From NCBI GenBank assembly GCA_046582115.1, contig JAYGFA010000099.1, positions 1 through 53,610 of the forward strand: DNA of 53,610 nucleotides, given 5' to 3'. The number at the start of each line of letters is the position of its first letter. Position 1 is the first letter of the stretch. A program made the translations under genes and the position numbers. Shown here in pieces: positions 1 to 8,472 of the stretch. Origin of the DNA: UBA11889 sp046582115. Lineage in GTDB: Bacteria; Pseudomonadota; Gammaproteobacteria; Pseudomonadales; Azotimanducaceae. The notes under the pieces were generated by a model that saw only the letters and a list, made by a program, of their open reading frames with translations, had not been told where the DNA came from and searched no databases.

Positions 1-2
1 TG

Positions 3-542
3 GTGCGAGGGGATCTCGACCTGGTAATTACTGCGGATCCAATTCGCGGGCTGGATCTCGCGTACTTGCCGCTTTTTGGGTATGAGGCGGTTCTAGCCGT
101 GGCGACCGATCATGAGTTGGCACAAGAGACTTGTATACAGCCTCAAGATTTGGCCAAGGAAACGTTGATTACCTATCCAGTGGATCGGAGCCGTCTCGAT
201 GTATTTAGTTCGTTTCTAGAGCCGGCCGGAGTGGAGCCAGGTGCAATTAGAACGGCCGAACTCACCACAATGATGATCCAGCTTGTGGCTAGTGGCCGAG
301 GGGTGGTGTGTTTGCCTAATTGGGCTCTGCATGAACACGTCGAAAAGAATTACATTGTCGCTAAATCGTTAGGCGAAGAAGGTATATGGCCGAATCTATA
401 CGCCGCTGTACGGCCGGACGAGGTTTCTGTTCCCTTCCTCGCAAGCTTTGTAGAGACCGCAAAAAAAACGTGTTTTGCGACGCTGGTGGGGATCGTTCCC
501 GCAGACGAAGATGTTGCAGCCTCAGCGACAACTCCTGAATGA
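3..542 (+). CDS. metR: LysR-family regulator, MetR-like, C-terminal part (cut by left edge)
   Basis: This is the effector-binding half of a LysR-type transcriptional activator; the DNA-binding helix-turn-helix lies outside the window. The stretch LITYPVDRSRLDVF followed by a segment on FLEPAGVEP, and the late LYAAVRPDE, closely resemble MetR, the homocysteine-responsive activator of methionine synthesis genes. About 179 residues remain of a usual 300 or so. No methionine gene is visible on this side, so the target cannot be inferred from the neighbours. The reading frame enters from the edge, so the first codon shown is not the real start. The family is secure; the exact identity as MetR is likely. 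Confidence 0.8.
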   Translation: MRGDLDLVITADPIRGLDLAYLPLFGYEAVLAVATDHELAQETCIQPQDLAKETLITYPVDRSRLDVFSSFLEPAGVEPGAIRTAELTTMMIQLVASGRGVVCLPNWALHEHVEKNYIVAKSLGEEGIWPNLYAAVRPDEVSVPFLASFVETAKKTCFATLVGIVPADEDVAASATTPE

Positions 543-553
543 TGTGTCTAAGG

Positions 554-1177
554 TCAAGGGATTAGTACGACTTCGCGCCAGTTACTGTCCACGCGGGTGA
601 AATGGCGCCGGTCATGTACGCCGTTTGGCTGATCGAGATCGAGACGTTCAATCTCGGATGGGACCAGAAGGTACCCGTTTGCGGTCGGTGGCGCCCTTTT
701 GGGTTCGGGTATGCGGTCAAGTGCGGTGAGCAACGCTTCTCTTGACGGGATGCTGGAACTTTGAGGATGGATTGCGTAGAGCCAATCTAATTTTCTAGGA
801 ACCAGAGGGCGTAGTTTCCAACTTTCGGCGACAATGTCAGGGTCGATCGCGGTGACTGAGGCTGTCAGGCGATATTGAATTTTCAGCGTGTGTAAATATA
901 TCAGAATGGATAGCGATTCAGATTGCCTAAATTCTTCGGTCTTCGGACTCGAACTGTTGAAAAAGAGCGCGAGCTGATCGTTAACGTCGCGTAATACCAG
1001 AACGCGAGATCGAGGTTTGCAGTCTGGAGTGACGCTGGCGACAACGCAGAGATCAGCCCACGGGTCTCCCGCGTTCCTGGCGATGTCTCGGTCTGCCTTG
1101 AGCTGCTGGACAGGATCGGTCACCCAGGCTGCCGCCACAGCCCTGACGTGATTTCTAGCGATCCAAGGTATACACAA
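554..1177 (-). CDS. Pyridoxamine 5'-phosphate oxidase-like (PNPOx-fold) flavoprotein
   Basis: A protein of about 207 residues with the split-barrel FMN-binding pattern of the PNPOx family: an N-terminal helix (DPVQQLKADRDIARNAGDPW), a strand with PRSRVLVLRDV, then LALFFNSSSPKTEEF and a C-terminal RVDSNWREVVLIP. PdxH proteins have a comparable length and end in a similar W-x-L-x-P segment, but the FMN and PLP contact residues are not a clean PdxH match, so a related flavoprotein of the same fold is as likely. The start used here is a TTG without an evident ribosome binding site; a later start is possible. It lies 12 bases downstream of the small membrane-protein gene. Confidence 0.65.
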   Translation of the reverse strand: MCIPWIARNHVRAVAAAWVTDPVQQLKADRDIARNAGDPWADLCVVASVTPDCKPRSRVLVLRDVNDQLALFFNSSSPKTEEFRQSESLSILIYLHTLKIQYRLTASVTAIDPDIVAESWKLRPLVPRKLDWLYAIHPQSSSIPSREALLTALDRIPEPKRAPPTANGYLLVPSEIERLDLDQPNGVHDRRHFTRVDSNWREVVLIP

Positions 1178-1189
1178 CGGACGAGGGTA

Positions 1190-1357
1190 TTAGGACTCGT
1201 CTGTATCACTCTCGTCCTCCACCAATTTTCGGCGAATGTCGGCAATATCGCGCTGTATTTCGGAAACACGGAATAGCACGTCTGGCAGTTGATCGACGAG
1301 TCGGTAGATTCCGTAGGCGATTCCGAGAACGGCGATGCAGGTGATGAAAGACAACAT
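1190..1357 (-). CDS. Small single-pass membrane protein of unknown function
   Basis: A 55-residue protein if read from the ATG at 1357; the open frame continues upstream to 1438, but the added part is not membrane-like. It opens with a hydrophobic segment (about residues 2-20, FITCIAVLGIAYGIYRL) and ends with a charged helix (RVSEIQRDIADIRRKL) and an acidic tail DESDTDES. This resembles small one-pass inner membrane proteins whose amphipathic tail faces the cytoplasm. A weak AAGGA lies about a dozen bases upstream of the chosen ATG. I recognise no family. Codon pattern and position in a minus-strand run support a real gene, with moderate confidence only. Confidence 0.45.
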   Translation of the reverse strand: MLSFITCIAVLGIAYGIYRLVDQLPDVLFRVSEIQRDIADIRRKLVEDESDTDES

Positions 1358-1509
1358 AAAGGAGATTTCCTTTTCAGACCCAGAAACGATTTCACGTATA
1401 CCGTCTTGCATGACATCCGTCCAGAGCCGATATTTCAATCTATTCCCGTTATATCAGCCCAATTTCGAGGTATTTGGTACGTTGGATCTGTTGGACAAAG
1501 TAGATGCTC

Positions 1510-2010
1510 TCACGAAGAGTTCTCGCCAGGTTTAATGAACCGATTAACGTGAAGTCGAGTCGACCCCATGTCCGCCCATGGGGTTGTCACGTCGAAACAA
1601 ACGGCACCCGAGGGGGGAAGACGGTATTCCGTTTGACCCGCAAGCGAGTTGGCGAGATGACTGATGCCGGGGTTGTGTCCAACGATGGCGGCGGAACGAA
1701 TTTCGTGCGGGATTGACCGCGCTGCGACCAAGAGCTCGTCGGCCGACGCCATGTAGATATGGTCTTGTTCTAGAACTACCGCGCTGCTTTCGCCGGCGAT
1801 CAGTTTCGCCGTCGCAATTGCACGCAGGGCGGTGCTTGTGAGAACGAATTCGGGAACACCGGTCGTGGAGCGAATAGCTCGCGCAACAACAGCTGCTTGC
1901 TCTTGGCCCTGGAGGGTTAATGGTCGTTCGAAGTCGGGCATTTGGAGAGAGGGGGCCGCAAGGCCGTGTCGAATGATCCAAAGCGACTTGCGGTTCTCAC
2001 GCCGCCGCAT
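1510..2010 (-). CDS. sixA: SixA-like phosphohistidine phosphatase (histidine phosphatase superfamily)
   Basis: A short histidine phosphatase of 166 residues. The catalytic RHG is at residues 14-16 (WIIRHGLA), a conserved arginine follows in the FERPLTLQG region, and the second histidine is in VGHNPGIS. The compact size and the motifs D-F-E-R-P-L-T and G-H-N-P are typical of SixA, which removes phosphate from histidine residues of phosphotransfer domains. It is transcribed away from the thiolase gene, with about 68 bases between the two starts. No histidine kinase is nearby, so its target is unknown. Confidence 0.8.
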   Translation of the reverse strand: MRRRENRKSLWIIRHGLAAPSLQMPDFERPLTLQGQEQAAVVARAIRSTTGVPEFVLTSTALRAIATAKLIAGESSAVVLEQDHIYMASADELLVAARSIPHEIRSAAIVGHNPGISHLANSLAGQTEYRLPPSGAVCFDVTTPWADMGSTRLHVNRFIKPGENSS

Positions 2011-2078
2011 ACGTTGCCCACGTTCTTTTGCGAAGCTGGTAGCCTATAAGTTCTACGGGGCGGAGATAAGCTGAAATC

Positions 2079-3278
2079 ATGGGACTTCGCGGAGACGCGG
2101 CGATCGTGGGTTTTGCCGAGTTCAAGCACGAACGCAAGTACACCGGACCGCGGTTGTTCACGATAGAACAATGGTCCGAACTGACGGCCGTAGCACTGGA
2201 CGATGCGGGACTGCAACTTGCTGACGTCAACGGCATCACCTGCACGGACATTCGTGAATCGGGGATGTTCACACCCGCAACCATCGTTGAATATTTGGGG
2301 CAACCGGTCAATTTTGCCGAACGTATTGATCTTGGAGGCGCTTCCTCGGTGGGGATGATATGGCGAGCAGCCGCTGCAATCGAACTAGGCATAGCCGACG
2401 TTGTTGTTTGTGCAATGCCGGGACTTCCAATCCCTTCTAATCCGGAGCCACGGGCAATCGATCCACGACGTTTTTTCCAGTCCAGTAGCAACGAATGGGG
2501 TTCGCCACAGGCTGAATTTGAAATTCCGTACGGCAATCTCGCGCAGAACTGTGGTTATGCAATGATCGCGCAGCGTTACGGTGCTCAGTACGGTTATAAA
2601 GAAGAAGCCATGGCTAAACTCGTGGTTGATCAGCGTCTGAATGGAGCGTTGAACCCGCTTGCGGCGTTTTATGGCAAACCAACAACGGTGGAAGAAGTGT
2701 TGGCAAGCAAGCTGATTGCCGATCCGCTACGGATGCTTGAGATCGTTATGCCTGTCGCTGGGGGCGGGGCTGTCGTGGTCGCGGGCCGCGAAGTGGCGGA
2801 GCGTTGCCGTCACCGACCAGCTTGGATCACTGGGTTCGGCGAACACCTAACCATTAAGACGCCCACGTATGCGAAAGACATGTGCGCAACGCCCGTGGGT
2901 CCTGCATCCACACAAGCTTTCGCGATGGCGGGTTTGGAGCCTGGCGATATCAACGCGGCCGAGATCTACGACTGCTACACCATTACGGTGTTAATGACAT
3001 TGGAAGATGCAGGTTTTTGCGCCAAGGGAGAAGGCCAGCGCTTCATAATGGATTCGGACATGACCCACGAGGGCAATTTCCCCGTTAATACCCATGGCGG
3101 TCAGTTAGGCATGGGCCAGGCTGGAGCTGCCGGCGGGATGACCCAAGTGGTTGAGGCCACAAGGCAGATCATGGGCCGAGCCGAGAATAGACAGGTGAGC
3201 GCCTGCGACAATGTGTATGTATCGGGAACGGGTGGGATCATGAGCGAGCAGGTGGCACTTATCCTGCAAGGAGGTTAA
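2079..3278 (+). CDS. Thiolase-fold protein of the SCP-x/lipid-transfer type, catalytic residues degenerate
   Basis: A 399-residue thiolase-superfamily protein of the lipid-transfer class. The N-terminal AAIVGFAEF, the middle NAAEIYDCYTITVLMTLEDAG and the late NTHGGQLGMG are typical. The position that carries the nucleophilic cysteine in true thiolases reads DLGGASSVG with no cysteine, and the usual G-H-P near the C-terminus reads GQAG, so the general-base histidine is missing too. Family knowledge: such proteins paired with a DUF35 partner act as retro-aldolases on steroid side chains (Ltp2-like) or in other non-thiolytic reactions. The DUF35 gene follows after 3 bases, so the two are surely co-translated. 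Function as an aldolase-like subunit is inference. Confidence 0.85.
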   Translation: MGLRGDAAIVGFAEFKHERKYTGPRLFTIEQWSELTAVALDDAGLQLADVNGITCTDIRESGMFTPATIVEYLGQPVNFAERIDLGGASSVGMIWRAAAAIELGIADVVVCAMPGLPIPSNPEPRAIDPRRFFQSSSNEWGSPQAEFEIPYGNLAQNCGYAMIAQRYGAQYGYKEEAMAKLVVDQRLNGALNPLAAFYGKPTTVEEVLASKLIADPLRMLEIVMPVAGGGAVVVAGREVAERCRHRPAWITGFGEHLTIKTPTYAKDMCATPVGPASTQAFAMAGLEPGDINAAEIYDCYTITVLMTLEDAGFCAKGEGQRFIMDSDMTHEGNFPVNTHGGQLGMGQAGAAGGMTQVVEATRQIMGRAENRQVSACDNVYVSGTGGIMSEQVALILQGG

Positions 3279-3281
3279 TGC

Positions 3282-3686
3282 ATGGATCTGGTGAAACCCG
3301 TTCCGCGGCCATCCTCGACCACGCGACCTTTTTGGGATGGGCTTAACGAGCGCAAGGTTCAGATTCAACGGTGTGATGCGTGTGATTCGTGGGTATTTTA
3401 TCCGCGCACGCGTTGCCCCTCTTGTTTGAGCGATCGGCTGGTATGGCGAGAAGTATCTGGTCACGGAGTCCTCTATACCTACACGGTTGCGCGCCAGCCA
3501 ACGGCGCCGCACTTCGCCGACGAAACGCCGCAGCGATTGGCTGTGGTAGAGCTCGATGAGCGTGTGCGAGTCACGTCGACACTTGTCAATGTTGAACCGC
3601 CGGACATTGTCATTGGTATGCGGTTGCAACCCTATTTCGATCAGGTGTCGGACACCATAACGTTGCTGCGTTATCAACCGGTTTGA
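3282..3686 (+). CDS. DUF35-type zinc ribbon/OB-fold acyl-CoA-associated protein
   Basis: A 134-residue protein with a rubredoxin-like zinc ribbon (C31, C34, C45, C48 in CDACDSW and CPSC) followed by an OB-fold (about residues 55-130, GHGVLYTYTVARQP onward). DUF35 proteins are obligate partners of thiolase-like enzymes and help bind acyl-CoA substrates. The gene starts 3 bases after the thiolase-fold gene, and an AAGGAGG ribosome binding site overlaps the end of that gene, so translation is probably coupled. Convergent with the next gene, with about 34 bases between. Confidence 0.88.
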   Translation: MDLVKPVPRPSSTTRPFWDGLNERKVQIQRCDACDSWVFYPRTRCPSCLSDRLVWREVSGHGVLYTYTVARQPTAPHFADETPQRLAVVELDERVRVTSTLVNVEPPDIVIGMRLQPYFDQVSDTITLLRYQPV

Positions 3687-3720
3687 GCACTATCGGAATC
3701 TGTCAGGATCTAACTGGAGC

Positions 3721-4629
3721 CTAATCCCAGATTTCGAAGAATTCTTCGAACGCCTTAAATTGTCCGCCCTCAACCGCTGACGGTACGACAATGGGTGTTT
3801 TAATGCCCGCATCAAACCAGGCCGCTAACCCATCTCGGATATCGGTAGCCGTTCCGAACAATGTGGTGTCGGCGAGCCAGCGATCGGAGAGGCAAGAGGT
3901 AACTCGATCGAAGTCACCCTCGTTAACCGCCGCCTCGACTGCTTCCATTTCGTCCTCGTATCCCGCCTCTTTCCAGTAGTTGCGGTAATTTGGAAGCATC
4001 GCGTAGTTGGTCAGTGTACGGCGATTAACCGCTTTCGCGACTTCGACATCGTCGTGAATACACGTTGGGATCATATTACCGATGAAGAAATGGTTATCGG
4101 TACGACTTTGCTCACTCAAGATCGCCAGTGAACTGGCCATGTGTGAGCGCGCGCCGTTCGCGAATACCATTCCATTTGCGACGGTTTCCGATAGTTGAAT
4201 CATCTTTTTCCGCAGGGTCGCAAAGATAATTGGCGGGAGCTCACCGGCCCGCGGAACTGCACGCAGGTCGTCAGCAAAGCTACGCATATCGACTAGCGGA
4301 TTCCCTTGCTTGATACCTAACCGGTTCATTGTCGGTCCATGACTGACGCCAACGCCAAAGTCGAATCGTCCCCCCGATACCTCGTGGATGAAGCTTGCCA
4401 TCTGGGCAAATTCTTGAACATTACGGGTGTAGATAGGCTGTATGCTTGTCCCGAAGCGAATCTCCGAAGTTGTGAACGCGAGTGCTTCACATAGTGCGAG
4501 GCCGTCTGAAAGACTCGGGCAATAAATTCCAGGGAACCCCCGTCGCTCGATCTCGCTGGCGAGATCCAATGTTCGTTGACGGCGCCCCGGAACAGCAGCA
4601 AGACTTAGCGCCGGTCGCGTGCGATCCAT
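3721..4629 (-). CDS. LLM-class flavin-dependent oxidoreductase
   Basis: A 302-residue TIM-barrel protein of the luciferase-like monooxygenase family (FMN- or F420-dependent). Visible family features are the early EIERRGFPGIYCPS, the barrel segments IRFGTSIQPIYTRN and GGRFDFGVGVSHGP, and a C-terminal DIRDGLAAWFDAGIKTPIV. The substrate cannot be told from sequence. It has a good AAGGA ribosome binding site before ATG at 4629. Next to the thiolase-DUF35 pair, on the opposite strand, it may belong to the same fatty-acid or steroid-like metabolism, but this is only context. Confidence 0.8.
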   Translation of the reverse strand: MDRTRPALSLAAVPGRRQRTLDLASEIERRGFPGIYCPSLSDGLALCEALAFTTSEIRFGTSIQPIYTRNVQEFAQMASFIHEVSGGRFDFGVGVSHGPTMNRLGIKQGNPLVDMRSFADDLRAVPRAGELPPIIFATLRKKMIQLSETVANGMVFANGARSHMASSLAILSEQSRTDNHFFIGNMIPTCIHDDVEVAKAVNRRTLTNYAMLPNYRNYWKEAGYEDEMEAVEAAVNEGDFDRVTSCLSDRWLADTTLFGTATDIRDGLAAWFDAGIKTPIVVPSAVEGGQFKAFEEFFEIWD

Positions 4630-4713
4630 AACAAATCCTTTTCGGGTATGCGTAATGGAGCTAGCAAAAATAGCAGCGGCCTTGTAGGTCGGGAAGCGCC
4701 GGGCGACTTTTGT

Positions 4714-5442
4714 TTATGTCCCACTTATGGTGCTCGACGCGCGCTGACGAAAGAGCGTGACGAGCAGGAGGCCGGCCACGAAGCCACCGATATGTGCCCA
4801 GAAAGCGACGCCTCCGCCTTGTAGACCGAGAGTTGGCAGACCCGAGACAAGCTGGATGACAAACCACCAACCAAGAATGAAAACAGCGGGAACCGACACC
4901 GTAGTAATAAAGAAACCAAGAAAGACCAGTGTTCGAACTCGGGCACGGGGATAGAGAACAGCGTAGGCACCCATGACGCCGCCGATTGCGCCAGAGGCAC
5001 CGACCATGGGTATGACACTGGTTGTGTCGGTTGCGATCTGAGCCGCTGCGGCGACCAAGCCGGCGAGTAGATAGAAAAGCGTGAAACGAAATGCACCCAT
5101 TGCGTCTTCGACGTTATCGCCGAAGACCCACAAGAACCACATGTTTCCGATTAGGTGTAACCAACCCCCGTGCATGAACATTGAAGAAACCAATGTGATG
5201 AGATTGGTCTCGCCATCAAACTGACATATTAGATGTTGGGCAATACGCAGTTTGCTCCCTGGTTCAATGGTCCCCAGAAGATCGCCGGGAACGAGACCGA
5301 AACGGCAAAGAGACTCCGAAAATCCAGGGTCGAAACCAAAGCGTTGGAATAGCGCCCAAGCAACCACGTTAAGACCGATGATGATATACGTCGCGATTGG
5401 ACGTCGACGCGTCGGATTGTCATCGCTGAGTGGGAAAAGCAA
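4714..5442 (-). CDS. Rhomboid-family intramembrane serine protease
   Basis: A 242-residue polytopic protein with about six membrane helices. The catalytic serine lies in GASGAIGGVMGAY and the partner histidine in AHIGGFVAGLLL; the oxyanion-hole region is HLIGNMWFLWVFGDNVED. The long loop after the first helix (ESLCRFGLVPGDLL to FDGETNLITLVSSMF) is characteristic of the bacterial rhomboid family often annotated next to housekeeping genes. It cleaves membrane-spanning substrates within the bilayer; substrates are unknown. Its start lies 11 bases after the end of hisC, so it is probably in the same transcript. Confidence 0.88.
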   Translation of the reverse strand: MLFPLSDDNPTRRRPIATYIIIGLNVVAWALFQRFGFDPGFSESLCRFGLVPGDLLGTIEPGSKLRIAQHLICQFDGETNLITLVSSMFMHGGWLHLIGNMWFLWVFGDNVEDAMGAFRFTLFYLLAGLVAAAAQIATDTTSVIPMVGASGAIGGVMGAYAVLYPRARVRTLVFLGFFITTVSVPAVFILGWWFVIQLVSGLPTLGLQGGGVAFWAHIGGFVAGLLLVTLFRQRASSTISGT

Positions 5443-5453
5443 CGAATATCCCG

Positions 5454-6533
5454 CTAGCTTGTTTGGAGAATTCGACTGACAGCCTTTAACAACCGATTGT
5501 TCTCCTCCGGTTTACCGATGGTTATGCGTAGGCAACGTTCGAGTGGCGATGAATCAAAATAGCGGACCAGTATTTCCTCGTCCCGAAGCGACCGATAGAG
5601 CGTCGATGCGTTCGCTGGACCGGGCACCTGTGCCAGCAGGAAATTCGCTTGAGATTCTGGGACGGCAAACGCCATCCTCTGCAACTCGTGGCGCACTCGG
5701 CTGCGTTCTGCCCTGACTTTCGCACAGTTCTTTAGGGCATGGGCAGAGTCGTTGAATGCGACCAGCGCCAGGGACTGCGTGATCGCATCGATGTTGTAGC
5801 TGTCGCGGGTCTTGGTGGCCATCGGTTCAATCAACGCAGCATTACCGATGAGAAAGCCGAGTCGGAGACCTGCTAACGAATAACCCTTGCTAAGCGTACG
5901 AAGTACCAGAACGTTGTCGAATTCATGGACTAAAGGGATCGAGCTATAGCCCAGTTCGGGATCCACGAAATCGGCGTAAGCCTCGTCGATTAGGAGAACG
6001 CCGTCGAGCTCGCCAGCTATCTCGCGTAGCGTGTCACTGGAACACAGGACCCCGCTGGGCGCATGCGGATTCACAAGACAGGTGAGCTGCGCGTCCGACA
6101 TGTTTATTCGCTCACTAAACCTGTTGGGCAATGTCCAGTCTGTCTCTAATCGCAGAGACTCGATACGACAGTCCTGAATGTTGGCTAGCACCGGATACAG
6201 AGAATAGCTGGGATCAGCCATCCCTAATACCCCATTTGGTTTGACGAACGTTGTCACGGCGAGACGGAGGCCCTCATCACCACCATTGGTAACGACAACG
6301 TTTTCGGCTGACACATCGAATCGAGATGCGACAAGCTTGCGGAGGTTACTTGCCGAAGGGTCCGGATAGCGTTGCAGAACATCAGTATCAAAGTTCTTCA
6401 GAGCCGTTTTGATCAGCGGGCTCGGTGGGTAGGGATTTTCGTTGGTATTGAGTTTTACAACAGCTCCGTCCGTTTGTTGTTCACCATAGGTGTAGCCTTG
6501 CATCGCCGTAATACTGTCGCGTTCGTAGCTCAT
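5454..6533 (-). CDS. hisC: Histidinol-phosphate aminotransferase
   Basis: A class II PLP aminotransferase of 359 residues converting imidazole acetol-phosphate to histidinol phosphate. The N-terminal VKLNTNENPYPPSP, the DEAYADF segment and the PLP lysine in RTLSKGYSLAGLRLGF are HisC hallmarks. The open frame continues 58 codons upstream, but the ATG at 6533 overlaps the stop of the preceding gene (ATGA), and the extra part matches no family, so I chose this start. No other his genes are near; an isolated hisC can also serve in aromatic or phosphonate metabolism, but the family call is firm. Confidence 0.9.
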   Translation of the reverse strand: MSYERDSITAMQGYTYGEQQTDGAVVKLNTNENPYPPSPLIKTALKNFDTDVLQRYPDPSASNLRKLVASRFDVSAENVVVTNGGDEGLRLAVTTFVKPNGVLGMADPSYSLYPVLANIQDCRIESLRLETDWTLPNRFSERINMSDAQLTCLVNPHAPSGVLCSSDTLREIAGELDGVLLIDEAYADFVDPELGYSSIPLVHEFDNVLVLRTLSKGYSLAGLRLGFLIGNAALIEPMATKTRDSYNIDAITQSLALVAFNDSAHALKNCAKVRAERSRVRHELQRMAFAVPESQANFLLAQVPGPANASTLYRSLRDEEILVRYFDSSPLERCLRITIGKPEENNRLLKAVSRILQTS

Positions 6534-7609
6534 TCCTCGTCGGTTGCGTCTGTTCTTTTTACGATTTCGCCAGTCTGACCAGATTCTGCCGGACCCAGCA
6601 AATATGCGATCCATTGAGTTGCGGGGTTCGCTTCCAACGCAATCTTGGCAGTGATCGTAAGTGGTACAGAAAGAAGCATACCAACGGGACCGAGAACCCA
6701 ACCCCAAAACACTAATGAAAGAAAGACCACCAGGGTTGAAAGACCGAGTCCCCGCCCCAGGAATTTGGGTTCAACCACATTTCCCATTATCACGTTCACC
6801 AGGACATATGCCGCCAACGTTCCGATAGCGGTGATCGGACCGAGTTGAACCAGTGTGAGTAATACCGCGGGTATAGCTGCAATGATGCTGCCGATGGTCG
6901 GGACGTAATTCAGCATGAATGCTAAGACCCCCCACAACAATGGGAAGTCGACTCCGATAAGCGCCAAGAAAGATGTGACGATGACGCCGGTGGCAACGCT
7001 GACAGTCGTTTTGATGGCGATGTATCGATTGACGTTGGCGATAAAACGGTCGAAATACACGAGATCGCGATCAGGTTCGGCCAATATAGCCCGAAGTTTT
7101 GTAGGAAAACTGGAGGCTTCAGCCACAATAAAGATGACAGTCAGCAGGATGAGGAAACCGTTGGAGAGCGCCTTGCCAAATCCGCGCACAGTATTTGCTG
7201 CGAGCGACAGCGCACTACCGGGATCAAATTGCGAGCTAAACAATTCGCCGGATGCGGGAATGCCAAGGCTATTTAGGATCGGTCCTAAGAGACCGATCAG
7301 GTCTCGGAGTCGCTCTTCGTAGAAACCTTGTTGAGCCGAAAACTGCTGTATCGATTCTGCCACTAGCAAGCCGAGCCCGAGCAATACGAAAATTAATGCC
7401 GCGGTAACAAGAGTGATCGCGAGCGCCATTGGAACCCGTGATCGGTTCAGCCAGAAAATCGGGGTAGCGGCTACGGTTGCAATAAATCCCGCCAGCAGAA
7501 ACGGCACCATGATGTCTTCCGCCGCCTTGATGCCGGCGATGATGATCACGATAGCCGCGCACGTCAGCAGGGCACTGCTGGGACGACGGGACCTATCGCT
7601 CAATGCCAC
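6530..7609 (-). CDS. AI-2E/PerM-family membrane protein (first of two)
   Basis: A 359-residue integral membrane protein with the family layout: two or three N-terminal helices (ALLTCAAIVIIIAGIKAA, PFLLAGFIATVAATPIFWL), a central soluble region, and a C-terminal helix group carrying LLWGVLAFMLNYVPTIGSI and GNVVEPKFLGRGLGLS, both strongly conserved in this family. Members have been linked to autoinducer-2 export, Na+/H+ antiport or permease roles, so the substrate is uncertain. It overlaps the upstream amidase gene by 10 bases and hisC by 4. A second member of the same family lies at 48698-49783. Confidence 0.88.
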   Translation of the reverse strand: MALSDRSRRPSSALLTCAAIVIIIAGIKAAEDIMVPFLLAGFIATVAATPIFWLNRSRVPMALAITLVTAALIFVLLGLGLLVAESIQQFSAQQGFYEERLRDLIGLLGPILNSLGIPASGELFSSQFDPGSALSLAANTVRGFGKALSNGFLILLTVIFIVAEASSFPTKLRAILAEPDRDLVYFDRFIANVNRYIAIKTTVSVATGVIVTSFLALIGVDFPLLWGVLAFMLNYVPTIGSIIAAIPAVLLTLVQLGPITAIGTLAAYVLVNVIMGNVVEPKFLGRGLGLSTLVVFLSLVFWGWVLGPVGMLLSVPLTITAKIALEANPATQWIAYLLGPAESGQTGEIVKRTDATDEE

Positions 7610-8421
7610 GTCCGGCGATTGGCTAGGCTGGGTAACTCGCGGCGGACCCGTTCGACTTCCGCCGGATCGATGGTTGCAATTGCAAAGCCGTTACCACCAT
7701 CGCATTCAGCCACGATTCGACCCCAAGGGTCGACAACGAGAGCGTGACCGAACGATTGACGGTTGCGATGTCCATGGGCGCCATGCTGTGCGGGCGCGAT
7801 CACGTAAGCTTGGCATTCGATAGCCCGGGCTCGCAGCAATACATGCCAATGGTCCTGCCCCGTGGTCTTGGTAAACGCGCTCGGGATTGTTACGGCAATG
7901 GACCCAGCGTCCACCAGATCTTGGTATAGAGCGGGGAATCGGACGTCGTAACAGACGCTGAGTCCTAACGTACCGAAAGGCATTTGCGTGGTCACAGCTT
8001 CGTCACCGGGGATGGTCGCTTTTGACTCGAGTAGACGCGTTCCGTCCGCGAGGTCGACATCGAAGAGGTGAATTTTTCGATATCGTGCGGCCAGAACACC
8101 GTCCGGATCGATATGTATGCAGGTATTGTAGGAGCGGTCGTCACCTGCGCGTTCGGGAAAACCACCGGCAACGACATCGATTCGATGAGACTGGGCAATT
8201 TCTCGACAGGTTTTCAATATGGGTCCACCGTCCGGTAGATTTTCCAACCAAGGTTGACGGTCACGTTCTGAACCGATGTACGCGAAAGCCTCCGGAAGGA
8301 ATACGACCCGGGCGCCGGCTCTCGCAGCAGCGTCTGAGAGTTTGCGTGTGGTTTCAAGATTTTCCAAGACGTCTGCCGTTGCACACATCTGTACGATCGC
8401 GATGGGAGTGGTTTGGCTCAT
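7600..8421 (-). CDS. Carbon-nitrogen hydrolase, Nit1-like amidase
   Basis: A 273-residue nitrilase-superfamily amidase if read from the ATG at 8421, where MSQTTPIAIVQMCAT matches the usual family start; the frame upstream to 8469 is ignored. The catalytic triad is visible: glutamate in FLPEAFAYIG, lysine in RYRKIHLFDVD and cysteine in LSVCYDVRFPALYQ. The RKIHLFDVD and SEAFTKTTG-like (PSAFTKTTGQDHW) segments resemble the Nit1 branch, known to repair deaminated glutathione. It hydrolyses a carbon-nitrogen bond in the cytoplasm; the exact substrate is inferred from the branch only. Confidence 0.87.
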   Translation of the reverse strand: MSQTTPIAIVQMCATADVLENLETTRKLSDAAARAGARVVFLPEAFAYIGSERDRQPWLENLPDGGPILKTCREIAQSHRIDVVAGGFPERAGDDRSYNTCIHIDPDGVLAARYRKIHLFDVDLADGTRLLESKATIPGDEAVTTQMPFGTLGLSVCYDVRFPALYQDLVDAGSIAVTIPSAFTKTTGQDHWHVLLRARAIECQAYVIAPAQHGAHGHRNRQSFGHALVVDPWGRIVAECDGGNGFAIATIDPAEVERVRRELPSLANRRTWH

Positions 8422-8472
8422 GACGCGAGTTTGCCTAAAACGAACATCGTCGGAAACCTCGTCCCGCACATC

